Source: Pantoea eucrina
GTDB taxonomy: Bacteria; Pseudomonadota; Gammaproteobacteria; Enterobacterales; Enterobacteriaceae
Assembly: GCF_002095385.1 (NCBI RefSeq)
Contig: NZ_MIPP01000010.1
Location: 21,353 to 85,352 of the forward strand
Direction: 5' to 3'
Length of the DNA: 64,000 bases
Shown here: positions 47,385 through 56,010 of the stretch, in pieces
How positions within the stretch are numbered: the first letter of the stretch is position 1
Layout: the number at the start of each line of letters is the position of its first letter
Position numbers and translations under genes: made by a program
The notes under the pieces: model-generated
Seen by the model: only the letters and a program-made list of their open reading frames with translations
Databases searched by the model: none
What the model was told of the DNA's origin: nothing

Positions 47385-48383
47385 TTAGCCCGCTACGCGC
47401 TGGCGCAGCGCCGTTTTCTCCGCTTCGCTCAGAAACGCAATCGCCACGCCATTCTCCTGCGCCTGGCGGATCTCTGCCGCAGAGAGGCCGGCTGCAGGGG
47501 CCGCCACCTCATATTCATGCGCCAGCTCCACGCCCTGAACCGCCGGATCGTCAGTATTCAGCGTGGCCAGAATGCCATGCTGCAGAAACGCTTTCAGCGG
47601 GTGTTTCTCCAGCGAGGAGACGGTGCTGGTCTGAATGTTTGAGGTCAGGCAGGATTCGATGCCGATGCGCTGCTCAGCCAGGAAATCCATCAGCGCACGA
47701 TCCTCTATCGCTTTAACGCCGTGACCGATACGCTCCGCGCCCAGTTCACGAATCGCCTGCCAGATACTCTCCGGACCCGCCGCTTCGCCGGCGTGTACGG
47801 TAATACGGAAGCCAGCGTCACGCGCCCGGTTGAAGTGGCTCAGGAACTCACTGCCGGGGAAGCCCAGCTCATCGCCGGCCAGATCCACGGCGGTGATACC
47901 GTCGCGATGGGCCAGTAATCCTTCCAGCTCGCGCAGGCACGCCTCTTCGCCAAAGGTGCGGCTCATAATGCCAATCAGATTAACATCCACACCGTACTGC
48001 TTCACGCCTGCGCGTACGCCGTCAATCACCGCTTCTGTCACGCCCGCCACCGGCAGGTTATGGGTCGTCGCCATATAGCCCGGCGAGAAGCGCAGTTCTG
48101 CATAGTGAATACCGGCACGCGCCGCATCTTCGACATTTTCCAGCGCAATGCGGCGGCAGGCGTCAAGATCGCCCAGCACTTTGACGCCCCAGTCGAGCTT
48201 TTGCAGAAAACTCACCAGATCGGGCTCGTTCGCGGTGACCTGCACGTGGGGACGCAGCGCGTCAAGAGAGCTGGCGGGCAGAGAGAGATTAAACTGGCGG
48301 CCGAGATCGAGAATAGTTTGGGCGCGGATATTGCCATCAAGGTGGCGGTGAATATCGGTAAGAGGAAGCTGCTGGTCGATCAT
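47385..48383 (-). CDS. add: Adenosine deaminase
   Basis: Zinc enzyme that converts adenosine and deoxyadenosine to inosine and deoxyinosine in purine salvage. It has 332 residues. The zinc and catalytic residues are visible: DIHRHLDGN (H12, H14), [17 protein letters not shown] and NTDDPAV. The ATG at 48383 gives [14 protein letters not shown] like E. coli. The 12 codons upstream in frame are not conserved. Confidence 0.97.
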   Translation of the reverse strand: MIDQQLPLTDIHRHLDGNIRAQTILDLGRQFNLSLPASSLDALRPHVQVTANEPDLVSFLQKLDWGVKVLGDLDACRRIALENVEDAARAGIHYAELRFSPGYMATTHNLPVAGVTEAVIDGVRAGVKQYGVDVNLIGIMSRTFGEEACLRELEGLLAHRDGITAVDLAGDELGFPGSEFLSHFNRARDAGFRITVHAGEAAGPESIWQAIRELGAERIGHGVKAIEDRALMDFLAEQRIGIESCLTSNIQTSTVSSLEKHPLKAFLQHGILATLNTDDPAVQGVELAHEYEVAAPAAGLSAAEIRQAQENGVAIAFLSEAEKTALRQRVAG

Positions 48384-48537
48384 GGCGCACTCGCTTGTCA
48401 GGAATAAAGTGCAGAGCATTATAAAAATATCTTGCGCAACTGCGCCAGCGATTTGCGCAAAGCAGGGTGCAGATGGTGAATATTAAAGCGGTAAAGCGCC
48501 GCTTCTTCCCGCAGGATGAAGCGGCGCATAGTGCCGG

Positions 48538-50037
48538 TTACTGCGGCATGCCTTCACTGGTTGGCATACCCAGCATATAGCGGGAGAGGAACTGCTCCAG
48601 TGACATCTTGTCGCCGTTCATCGTTACCTGCCCGTTTGCATACTGCAGGCTGGTCACAATGTTATTATCCTGCTGCTGCGTCAGACGGAACATCTGGCCC
48701 ATCGCAGCCACGCCTTTGACCTGCTGATCCGCCAGCTTCTGCGCATCATCGCCCTGATATCCTTCGGCCAGGCCGACATGACGCATCGCTTCTGTCGCCA
48801 TCGGCATATTGATATTCAGTTTGCCATCCAGCGTTTTCAGCATGCGATCTACCGCGGCACCCAGGCTCTGCGCCTCGCCGCTGACGGCGGCCGGATCGTT
48901 GAAGCCGATATTCAGGTTGAACGTGCTCTCACCCTTATCATTTTTCCAGCTCAGCGGGGCAATGCTGACCGCCGGCGCACCTTTCAGCAGCAGCGGCAGA
49001 TTGTTACGCAGAATGGTCTGCACGCTGGCCTGATAGCGAATCGGATCGTCGGCAACACCCGGCTGGCGCAGCAGATCCTGCATCTGCGCGTTGTAGGTGT
49101 CGGAGAAGGTTTTCACCGCCTGGGCATCAAACTGCGAAAACTTCATCGCCAGACGCGCTTCACCAAACGGCTGCTGCTGCAGGTTGATATCGCCCACTTT
49201 ATAATCGATAGTGCCGCCAATCTTGCCCTCTTTATTATCAAAAGAGGATTTGCCGTCAATTTTCTGCAGCGTCATTCCCTGCTGGCCGTTGATGCTGGCT
49301 TCCAGTTTATCCAGCGTGATGGTCTGATCGCCGACGCGCACGCCTTCCGGACTCAGGTGAGTATCACCGCCCAGCGCCAGACCGTTAAGCGTAAACAGCA
49401 CCGGCTGCTCCAGCTGGTTTTTACTGGTGACGGCGATGCTGGAGAACTCACCTTTCAGACTGACTTTATCGCCTTTGCTGTCGGCGCTGACGTCGAGCTT
49501 GCCGCCGTTGGTGGCCAGCCGGTCACCGGTCTGCGCGTTGCTGTAATCCACCGGCAGCAGCGTCAGTGCAGTGTCGGTAGCCCCGCTGTAGCCAATGCGC
49601 GTATCGGCGGCAACCAGTGATTTACCGTCGGTCAGCGCGAACAGCTTTTTCACCGCATCGGTATTGGCAAGCCCGGAATGCACCGAGGCCATCGCGGGCA
49701 GAATATTACCGCGCTTCAGTTGCGCAAACGGGAAAGGACCGTGATCGATGGTCTCATTCAGCACAATGGTCTGGCCCGGCTTAAGCAGCGGATTATCCAC
49801 CGTTTGGGAGCTCGCCTGCACAACCAGTTTCGTGCTGCTGCTGAACAGGCCGCGCTGATAGTCCTGATAGCTCAGCGTCAGGCGGCTGTTGGGGGACCAG
49901 GCGTTAATCTGGCTGTTGGCCTGTTGCAGCATCTCATCCTTGTGGCTCTCAATCTGCTTGCCGGTAAACCACGCTGCGCCGGTCCAAACCACACCGAGCG
50001 CGACAATCACACCTGCTGCAACCTGAGTCTTTTTCAT
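48538..50037 (-). CDS. ydgA: DUF945 protein YdgA
   Basis: Conserved protein of unknown function, 499 residues, with an N-terminal signal or membrane anchor (VAAGVIVALGVVWTGAAWF) and a large periplasmic DUF945 part. The middle has SYQDYQRGLFSSSTKLVV and the C-terminus YANGQVTMNGDKMSLEQFLS. E. coli YdgA has 502 residues and lies in the same place between add and manA. Confidence 0.93.
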   Translation of the reverse strand: MKKTQVAAGVIVALGVVWTGAAWFTGKQIESHKDEMLQQANSQINAWSPNSRLTLSYQDYQRGLFSSSTKLVVQASSQTVDNPLLKPGQTIVLNETIDHGPFPFAQLKRGNILPAMASVHSGLANTDAVKKLFALTDGKSLVAADTRIGYSGATDTALTLLPVDYSNAQTGDRLATNGGKLDVSADSKGDKVSLKGEFSSIAVTSKNQLEQPVLFTLNGLALGGDTHLSPEGVRVGDQTITLDKLEASINGQQGMTLQKIDGKSSFDNKEGKIGGTIDYKVGDINLQQQPFGEARLAMKFSQFDAQAVKTFSDTYNAQMQDLLRQPGVADDPIRYQASVQTILRNNLPLLLKGAPAVSIAPLSWKNDKGESTFNLNIGFNDPAAVSGEAQSLGAAVDRMLKTLDGKLNINMPMATEAMRHVGLAEGYQGDDAQKLADQQVKGVAAMGQMFRLTQQQDNNIVTSLQYANGQVTMNGDKMSLEQFLSRYMLGMPTSEGMPQ

Positions 50038-50095
50038 CGCTGAGTCATCCTTATCCTTGCGTCCGCGTCCCGTCGGGGTGACGCGCCGGGTGAAG

Positions 50096-50115
50096 AAAAA
50101 CGCCCGCAGGCGTTT
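50096..50115 (-). terminator. Terminator of manA
   Basis: On the minus strand AAACGCC and GGGCGTTT pair around a short loop, followed by a U-run, 41 bp past the manA stop and upstream of ydgA. Confidence 0.75.
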
Positions 50116-50156
50116 AAAGTAATAGTCTGAAAGAATAGCAGTTAACGCGCGCAGCG

Positions 50157-51341
50157 TCAGCCGTCTGCAGTAAGCATACTGAAGACGCGCGCCAGGCGTC
50201 CGCTGCCTGAGGCCGCAACCGGGGGCTCGCTGGCGGCGACAAAACAGGATTCGCCTGGCTGCAGGACAAGCTGGCTATCCGCGCTGGCGAGCCGCGCTTC
50301 TCCCTCAATACAGAACAGCAGGGCGGCGCTGGCCGGTGCCAGCGGCTGCGCTACGGCAGAAAGCAGGTGGATGGCAAAGGAAAAATCATTAACCGGCACC
50401 GGGAAACAGAGCGCCTGCGCATCGCGCTCAGGCTGCAGCCGCAGCGTATCGGCGGCGCGGGGGATAAAGTTCAGGTTAGCCAGCAGCTCCGGCATATCGA
50501 TAAATTTTGGCGTCAGGCCGGCGCGCAGCACATTATCTGAGTTAGCCATGACCTCGAGTGCAGTGCCCTGCAGGTAAGCGTGCGGCGTGCCGGCAGAGAG
50601 AAACATCGCTTCGCCGGGCTGCAGCAGCAGCAGGTTAAGCAGCAGTGGTGCAAACAGGCCGTTATCATCCGGGTAATCAGCCGCCAGCTGCCGCACAGTC
50701 AGCCACGGCTCCTCATCATGTGCCGCAGCCGCTGAACAGAGGATCGCCAGCGCGCGCCTTTTTTCATCCCCCTGCAGCGAAAACAGCGTGGCAAACAGGC
50801 GGGCAAGGGCGTCCGGGCTGGCCTGCTCAATAAAGTGCCCGATTTGCGGATGGGCGCCCGCTACCGCGCTCAGCAGCGATACCATTTCGGGCCGCTCGCG
50901 GAAGCCGTTCAGCGCCTGAAAAGGGGTCAGCGCATAGAGCAGTTCCGGTTTATGGCTGGCATCTTTATAGCTGCGCTGCGGCGCATCCACCGCAATGCCG
51001 GCTGCATTTTCACGGGCAAAACCGGCGGCAGCTGCGCGCTTATCGGGATGCGCCTGCACCGAGAGCGCTTTCGCCGCGCAGAGCACTTTGAACAGAAACG
51101 GCAGTTCACCGAACCGGTCGGCAACGGCGCTTCCCAGCATGGCGACCGGATCGCGCGCAATGAAATCGCGCAGCGAGGCGTGCCGGCCGTCAACAATCAG
51201 CGTGGACGGGCTTTTCGGATGCGCGCCCATCCACAGCTCTGCCAGCGGCCGGCCCTGCGGATCGGCAATACCATAAAGTTCCGTTAACGCCGTTGTGCTG
51301 CCCCAGTCGTAGTACTGCAGTGAGTTGTTCAATTTATGCAT
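50157..51341 (-). CDS. manA: Mannose-6-phosphate isomerase
   Basis: Zinc enzyme that interconverts mannose 6-phosphate and fructose 6-phosphate, feeding GDP-mannose and capsule synthesis or mannose use. It has 394 residues. Zinc-site parts are LSVQAHPDK, SHKPELLYALT and SAGTPHAYLQG. The C-terminal cupin has LQPGESCFVAA. In E. coli fumA lies between manA and fumC, but here fumC is the direct divergent neighbour. Confidence 0.96.
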   Translation of the reverse strand: MHKLNNSLQYYDWGSTTALTELYGIADPQGRPLAELWMGAHPKSPSTLIVDGRHASLRDFIARDPVAMLGSAVADRFGELPFLFKVLCAAKALSVQAHPDKRAAAAGFARENAAGIAVDAPQRSYKDASHKPELLYALTPFQALNGFRERPEMVSLLSAVAGAHPQIGHFIEQASPDALARLFATLFSLQGDEKRRALAILCSAAAAHDEEPWLTVRQLAADYPDDNGLFAPLLLNLLLLQPGEAMFLSAGTPHAYLQGTALEVMANSDNVLRAGLTPKFIDMPELLANLNFIPRAADTLRLQPERDAQALCFPVPVNDFSFAIHLLSAVAQPLAPASAALLFCIEGEARLASADSQLVLQPGESCFVAASEPPVAASGSGRLARVFSMLTADG

Positions 51342-51532
51342 GTTACGCCCTCAGCTGAACAGTTATTGCCCAGTAAAGCAGAAAATTTCAGCAATTAGCG
51401 CGACCTGTGTGCAGGAAACGCGATGTGCCCGCATACTGTTTTATTGATTCGGATAACAATCCGGCCTGAAGCGGGGCGGTAAGAGGCCGCGCCCGGGGAT
51501 TGCTTTCACTACTGAGAAAGGAGAAGAGGGCT

Positions 51533-52930
51533 ATGGCAGCCAGTCGCACTGAAAAAGATTCAATGGGTCCTGTTGATGTGCCGGCAGATAAACTCTGGGG
51601 CGCACAGACGCAACGCTCGCTGGAGCATTTTCGTATCTCAACCGAGAAAATGCCGGTTGAGCTGGTCCGCGCGCTGGCGCAGACCAAGCGGGCAGCGGCA
51701 GAGGTTAACCGCGATCTGCAGCTGCTGCCGGACGATCGCGCGACAGCAATTATCCGCGCGGCGGATGAAGTGCTGGCAAACCAGCACGCCGATCAGTTTC
51801 CGCTGGCGATCTGGCAGACCGGCTCCGGCACGCAGACCAATATGAATATGAATGAAGTCCTGGCTAACCGCGCGAGCGAGATCCTCGGCGGCGAGCGCGG
51901 TATGGCGCGGCTGGTGCACCCTAATGATGATGTCAATAAAAGCCAGAGCTCTAACGACGTTTTTCCTACCGCTATGCACGTGGCGGCCGTTACGGCACTG
52001 CGCGAGCAGCTCATTCCGCAGCTGGAGGTGCTGAAAACCACGCTGGCCGGTAAAGCGGATGCATTCAGTGATATTGTGAAAATTGGCCGTACGCACCTGC
52101 AGGATGCCACGCCGCTGACGCTGGGACAGGAGATCTCAGGCTGGGTGGCGATGCTGGAGCATAATCTGAAGCACGTTGAAAACAGCATTCCCCATCTGAC
52201 CGAGCTGGCGCTGGGCGGCACCGCCGTAGGCACCGGCCTGAATACGCATCCTGAATATGCCGTCCGCGTGGCGCAGGCGCTGGCCGCGCTGACCGGTCAG
52301 CCGTTCATCACCGCACCCAATAAATTTGAAGCGCTGGCGACCTGCGATGCGCTGGTGCACGCGCACGGCGCGCTGAAAGGTCTGGCGGCGTCGCTGATGA
52401 AAATTGCCAACGACGTCCGCTGGCTCTCATCCGGCCCGCGCTGCGGCATCGGCGAAATCAGTATCCCGGAAAATGAGCCGGGCAGCTCCATTATGCCGGG
52501 CAAAGTCAATCCGACCCAGTGCGAGGCGATGACCATGCTCTGCTGTCAGGTGCTGGGTAACGACGTAGCGATCAATATGGGCGGCGCGTCCGGCAACTTT
52601 GAGCTGAACGTATTCCGTCCTATGGTTATCCATAACTTCCTGCAGTCGGTGCGGCTGCTGGCCGACGGCATGGACAGCTTTAATCATCACTGCGCAACCG
52701 GTATTGAACCGGTGCGGGAGCGTATCGATCAGCTGCTGAATGAGTCGCTGATGCTGGTGACCGCGCTGAACACGCACATTGGCTATGACAAAGCGGCCGA
52801 AATTGCCAAAAAGGCCCATAAAGAGGGGCTGACGCTTAAAGCGGCCGCGCTGCAGCTCGGTTATCTCGATGAGGCGCAGTTTGATGCCTGGGTGCGCCCG
52901 GAAGAGATGGTTGGCAGCATGAAAGCGTAA
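51533..52930 (+). CDS. fumC: Class II fumarase FumC
   Basis: Iron-independent, oxidation-stable fumarase converting fumarate and malate in the citric acid cycle. It has 465 residues. Active-site parts are [44 protein letters not shown] and the signature [13 protein letters not shown]. The ATG at 51533 aligns with E. coli and has an AGGAGA site; 11 in-frame codons upstream are not conserved. Confidence 0.97.
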   Translation: MAASRTEKDSMGPVDVPADKLWGAQTQRSLEHFRISTEKMPVELVRALAQTKRAAAEVNRDLQLLPDDRATAIIRAADEVLANQHADQFPLAIWQTGSGTQTNMNMNEVLANRASEILGGERGMARLVHPNDDVNKSQSSNDVFPTAMHVAAVTALREQLIPQLEVLKTTLAGKADAFSDIVKIGRTHLQDATPLTLGQEISGWVAMLEHNLKHVENSIPHLTELALGGTAVGTGLNTHPEYAVRVAQALAALTGQPFITAPNKFEALATCDALVHAHGALKGLAASLMKIANDVRWLSSGPRCGIGEISIPENEPGSSIMPGKVNPTQCEAMTMLCCQVLGNDVAINMGGASGNFELNVFRPMVIHNFLQSVRLLADGMDSFNHHCATGIEPVRERIDQLLNESLMLVTALNTHIGYDKAAEIAKKAHKEGLTLKAAALQLGYLDEAQFDAWVRPEEMVGSMKA

Positions 52931-52953
52931 TCCTGCAGGTGGCGGCCGCTTCA

Positions 52954-53883
52954 TCAGGCGAGGCGGTCGCTCCAGAGGTGCAGGCGCGGGATGATCAGAT
53001 GCAGCGGCTGCGCCAGCGGTTTATAGCGGTGGGCGATATTCTCTGCATCATAATCCAGCAGTTCGCCCAGCACCGGCACCTGGGTTTTGTCACGGCACAG
53101 TACCAGCAGCGGAGAGGGGCAGGCCAGCTGCGTCTGTTTCTTCTCGCTGGCGCGCCAGACGCGGGCAATAGGCTGCACTTTAACCGGCCGCTTGATTTTC
53201 AGCTTTGCGCCTGCGGGCAGCGAACGCACCAGCTCCAGCTCCAGCTGCACTTTTTCTGCCCACTGCTCCCGCGTCCAGGGAGCCTGAGCGCGATTCGCTT
53301 TCAGGCTGCGTTCCAGCTGCTCAATAACGGCTTCCCGCGTCAGATTTTTAATGATGTTTTTGTTCGCCCAGCCAAAGCGCAGCGTATCCGGCGCATTGAG
53401 CAGGGGCACGCTGCGATAGGCGTTCAGCGTTATAAGCCCGCGCAGATGCTGATGCACAAATTCAAAGCGGGCCTCGCTCGGCAAGCCGGACTCTACGGTG
53501 ATGAGCTGCTCCAGCCGCTGTTTAAGCGCGTTGATTTCGCTGACCTGCTGCGCGATCTGCTCAGCGGCCTGCTCGTCCGCCTCAATACAGATTGCTCCCG
53601 GCAGCCGCACGGCCGCTTTGGTACTGATCTTTTCTGACTGATGCTGCATAAACAGCCGGCAGTAGTGGGTGAGGGCCATTTCGCGCGCGCTCTTACCCAG
53701 ATGCTGCGTCACCGCTATTTTGTCAATCTCATCATGTTCGTGACCTTTTTCAATTGCCGGCAGGCTGAACACGCGCGCCACCAGCAGCGGCTGCTGCTCA
53801 ATGCTGGTGCGCAGCGCACCAAGGCGCTGTTCCAGCGTGTTAACGCACTCATGTAAATCAGCGACTAAATCGTAGCGAGCCAT
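52954..53883 (-). CDS. tus: DNA replication terminus site-binding protein Tus
   Basis: Monomeric protein that binds Ter sites and blocks replication forks from one side. The 309 residues equal the E. coli length. Conserved regions include FEFVHQHLRGLITLNAYRS, FGWANKNIIKNLTREAV, KIKRPVKVQPIARVW and the C-terminal HLIIPRLHLW. The ribosome site (AAAGGAGAAG) directly abuts a Ter site, so Tus should repress its own gene as in E. coli. It is convergent with fumC with a 23-bp gap. Confidence 0.96.
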   Translation of the reverse strand: MARYDLVADLHECVNTLEQRLGALRTSIEQQPLLVARVFSLPAIEKGHEHDEIDKIAVTQHLGKSAREMALTHYCRLFMQHQSEKISTKAAVRLPGAICIEADEQAAEQIAQQVSEINALKQRLEQLITVESGLPSEARFEFVHQHLRGLITLNAYRSVPLLNAPDTLRFGWANKNIIKNLTREAVIEQLERSLKANRAQAPWTREQWAEKVQLELELVRSLPAGAKLKIKRPVKVQPIARVWRASEKKQTQLACPSPLLVLCRDKTQVPVLGELLDYDAENIAHRYKPLAQPLHLIIPRLHLWSDRLA

Positions 53884-53892
53884 AATCTTCTC

Positions 53893-53913
53893 CTTTGTTA
53901 CAACATACTTAAT
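53893..53913 (-). promoter_or_regulatory. Ter site 1 (Tus-binding) next to the tus ribosome site
   Basis: On the tus strand the core AGTATGTTGTAAC (53909-53897) is identical to E. coli TerB, followed by AAAG instead of TAAAG. By analogy with TerB the blocked fork would travel in the direction of tus transcription, toward lower coordinates. It lies 10-30 bp before the tus ATG. Confidence 0.88.
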
Positions 53914-53945
53914 GTACCTGTGCCTGCGCCGCTGACAAGCTTCCG

Positions 53946-53967
53946 GTTTAGTTACAACAAACTATTA
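53946..53967 (-). promoter_or_regulatory. Ter-like site 2 upstream of tus
   Basis: On the tus strand the core AGTTTGTTGTAAC (53963-53951) differs from E. coli TerB at one base, and it has the better-matching flank TAAAC. It lies in the same orientation as site 1, 54 bp away, about five helical turns. Confidence 0.72.
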
Positions 53968-54056
53968 AAATTTAAGTTTTACCAGAATCAGCCACGGAGA
54001 CCAATAATGGCCTGACAAGAAGAAGGTTCAGCCTGCAGAATATCCATGATATAACA

Positions 54057-55283
54057 ATGCTTTATCTGATACGGAAAGCGTCCGTGCACTATCATTCAAA
54101 ACCCGCGATACCCGCCATTATTACGCTGGGTGCGGTTCAGATCCTTTCCTGGGGCGGGTCGTTCTACCTGATGGCGGTGATGGCCGCTCCGATTATCGCT
54201 GAAACCGGCTGGTCTCAGCAGTGGGTTTATGGGGCGCTGTCGCTTGGTATTCTGGTCTCCGGCTTGCTGGCGCCACTCAGCGGCCGACTGATTGCCCGTG
54301 GTTACGGGCCGCTGATACTGGCAGGCGGCGGTGTGATAATGGCGTCAGGGCTGGTGGTTATGGGATTGAGCTACCAGCCTGGCTGGTTTTTTGCCGCCTG
54401 GCTGCTGATTGGCACAGGAATGGCCATGAGCCTTTATGATGCGCTGTTTGCAACGCTCGGCACGCTCTATGGCGGACAGGCGCGCAGCGCTATCACCGGC
54501 GTGACGCTGATTTCGGGCTTATGCACCACGCTGGTCTGGCCGGGAACGGCATGGCTGATTGCGCTCGCCGGCTGGCGTGATGCCTGTTTCATCATTGCTG
54601 CGCTGCTTACTCTGCTGGTTTTTCCCGCCTACCGCTATGCGCTGCCGGCGCCGGTCACGCAAACCGGGAGCAGGGGAGGCCCGACCGGCGCGGCCTCTGA
54701 CACGTTGCAGAGCGCGCTCTCGCCGCGACTTTTCTGGCTGCTGTGCGCCATTTTTACCCTCGCTTCGGTTATTATGACCGCCATCTCGGTTCAGCTTATT
54801 ACGCTGCTTCAGTCCGGGGGCTATTCGCTGAGCGCAGCGCTGGCGCTGAGTGCCGTTCTCGGTCCCTGTCAGATCGGATCGCGGCTTCTGGATGTAATGT
54901 TTAAACGTAGTCATCCCATATGGACCGCGCTGTTCTCTGTGGGACTGGTGGCAGCAGGGCTGCTGCTGCTGGCGCTGTTTCCGGCAATGGCGCTGATCGC
55001 TATGGTGCTCTATGGCGCAGGAAACGGTTTGCGGGCCATCGTGCGCGGTACGCTGCCGCTGGCCGTTGTCAGACCGGAACAGTATGCCGTTATCACCGGT
55101 CGTATGGCGCGCCCGGCGCTGATCGGACAGGCGCTGACGCCGCTGGCGGGGGGCTGGCTGGCGGCGCATGCCGGCGCTGACGTGACCCTCTGGGTACTGT
55201 GCGGGCTGGCGGGTATAAACGTTGTGCTGGTGGCGCTGCTTAAGCAGCAGTTACCGGCGCAGGCGTCGTCCGTGCAAAACTAA
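54057..55283 (+). CDS. MFS transporter, substrate unknown
   Basis: Major facilitator of 408 residues with about 12 helices. The N-terminal half reads ITLGAVQILSWGGSFYLMAV and LSGRLIARGYGPLIL (loop 2-3 motif). The long central loop contains a Gly-rich stretch, TQTGSRGGPTG. It is not close enough to a named family for a substrate call. The ATG at 54057 has no clear ribosome site. A GTG nine codons downstream, at 54084, has a weak GGA and is an alternative start. It is divergent from tus across the Ter sites. Confidence 0.82.
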   Translation: MLYLIRKASVHYHSKPAIPAIITLGAVQILSWGGSFYLMAVMAAPIIAETGWSQQWVYGALSLGILVSGLLAPLSGRLIARGYGPLILAGGGVIMASGLVVMGLSYQPGWFFAAWLLIGTGMAMSLYDALFATLGTLYGGQARSAITGVTLISGLCTTLVWPGTAWLIALAGWRDACFIIAALLTLLVFPAYRYALPAPVTQTGSRGGPTGAASDTLQSALSPRLFWLLCAIFTLASVIMTAISVQLITLLQSGGYSLSAALALSAVLGPCQIGSRLLDVMFKRSHPIWTALFSVGLVAAGLLLLALFPAMALIAMVLYGAGNGLRAIVRGTLPLAVVRPEQYAVITGRMARPALIGQALTPLAGGWLAAHAGADVTLWVLCGLAGINVVLVALLKQQLPAQASSVQN

Positions 55284-55442
55284 GCAGCTTGTGCGCTAAC
55301 CGGGCCGCAGATGGGGAATCCGTGCCCTGTGCGGTTGGGGTTGCTTCTAAAAAGCAACAGTGTTTGTTATATTTATTGCTCATTGTTCACTCATTGACGC
55401 GCTATAAAAACAAAAAGATAAGCCGCAACTCAGGATATTGAA

Positions 55443-55928
55443 ATGTTAGATTATCGCTTCCCGACAGCTCTGCAGATGGTTTTAAGCGTCGCGATGGCGG
55501 AGCAACTGGGAAAACGCTCGACCAGCGCTATTCTGGCGTATGGTCTGGAGGCGAATCCCAGCTTTATTCGTAAACTGATGGTTCCGCTGACGCGCGACGG
55601 CATTATTGTTTCGACGCTGGGTCGTACCGGCTCCATTCACCTGGGCCGGCCCGCAGCAGAGATCACGCTACGCGATATCTATACGTCAGTCATTGAAGAT
55701 AAAAAACTGTGGGCGTCGCGGCCGGATGTTGCACCGCGCTGCCTGGTCAGCGCCAACCTCTGCTGGTATTTCAAATCGATTGCTCAGGAGGCGGAGGAAG
55801 CATCGCTGAAAGTGCTGGAGACGCGCACCGTGGCGGATGCGCTGAACGAACTGAAAAGCAACGATACCAGCAATTGCGAACCGCTGCCGGACGCTGAACC
55901 CGCCGGACTCTGCCAGAAAACCCGTTGA
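55443..55928 (+). CDS. oqxR: Rrf2-family regulator, likely OqxR
   Basis: Rrf2-type winged-helix protein of 161 residues. The DNA-binding part shows TSAILAYGLEANPSFIRKLM and the wing GRTGSIHLGRPAAEITLRDI. It lacks the three-Cys cluster motif of IscR; only C100 and C107 lie in that region. It lies convergent to oqxB, across a terminator. In Klebsiella the rarA-oqxAB locus carries an Rrf2-type repressor oqxR next to oqxB, so the name rests on family plus context. Loss of such a repressor raises efflux there. Confidence 0.8.
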   Translation: MLDYRFPTALQMVLSVAMAEQLGKRSTSAILAYGLEANPSFIRKLMVPLTRDGIIVSTLGRTGSIHLGRPAAEITLRDIYTSVIEDKKLWASRPDVAPRCLVSANLCWYFKSIAQEAEEASLKVLETRTVADALNELKSNDTSNCEPLPDAEPAGLCQKTR

Positions 55929-55967
55929 TACCGGCGCTGCATGCGCGTCCGACGGTCAAGAGGATAT

Positions 55968-55995
55968 AAAAAAGCCCGGCTTCAGCCGGGCTTTT
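55968..55995. terminator. Bidirectional terminator between oqxR and oqxB
   Basis: Stem AAGCCCGGC/GCCGGGCTT with loop TTCA is flanked by an A-run on the left and T residues on the right. It serves the two convergent genes. Confidence 0.88.
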
Positions 55996-56010
55996 CCATT
56001 TGTACCGCTT

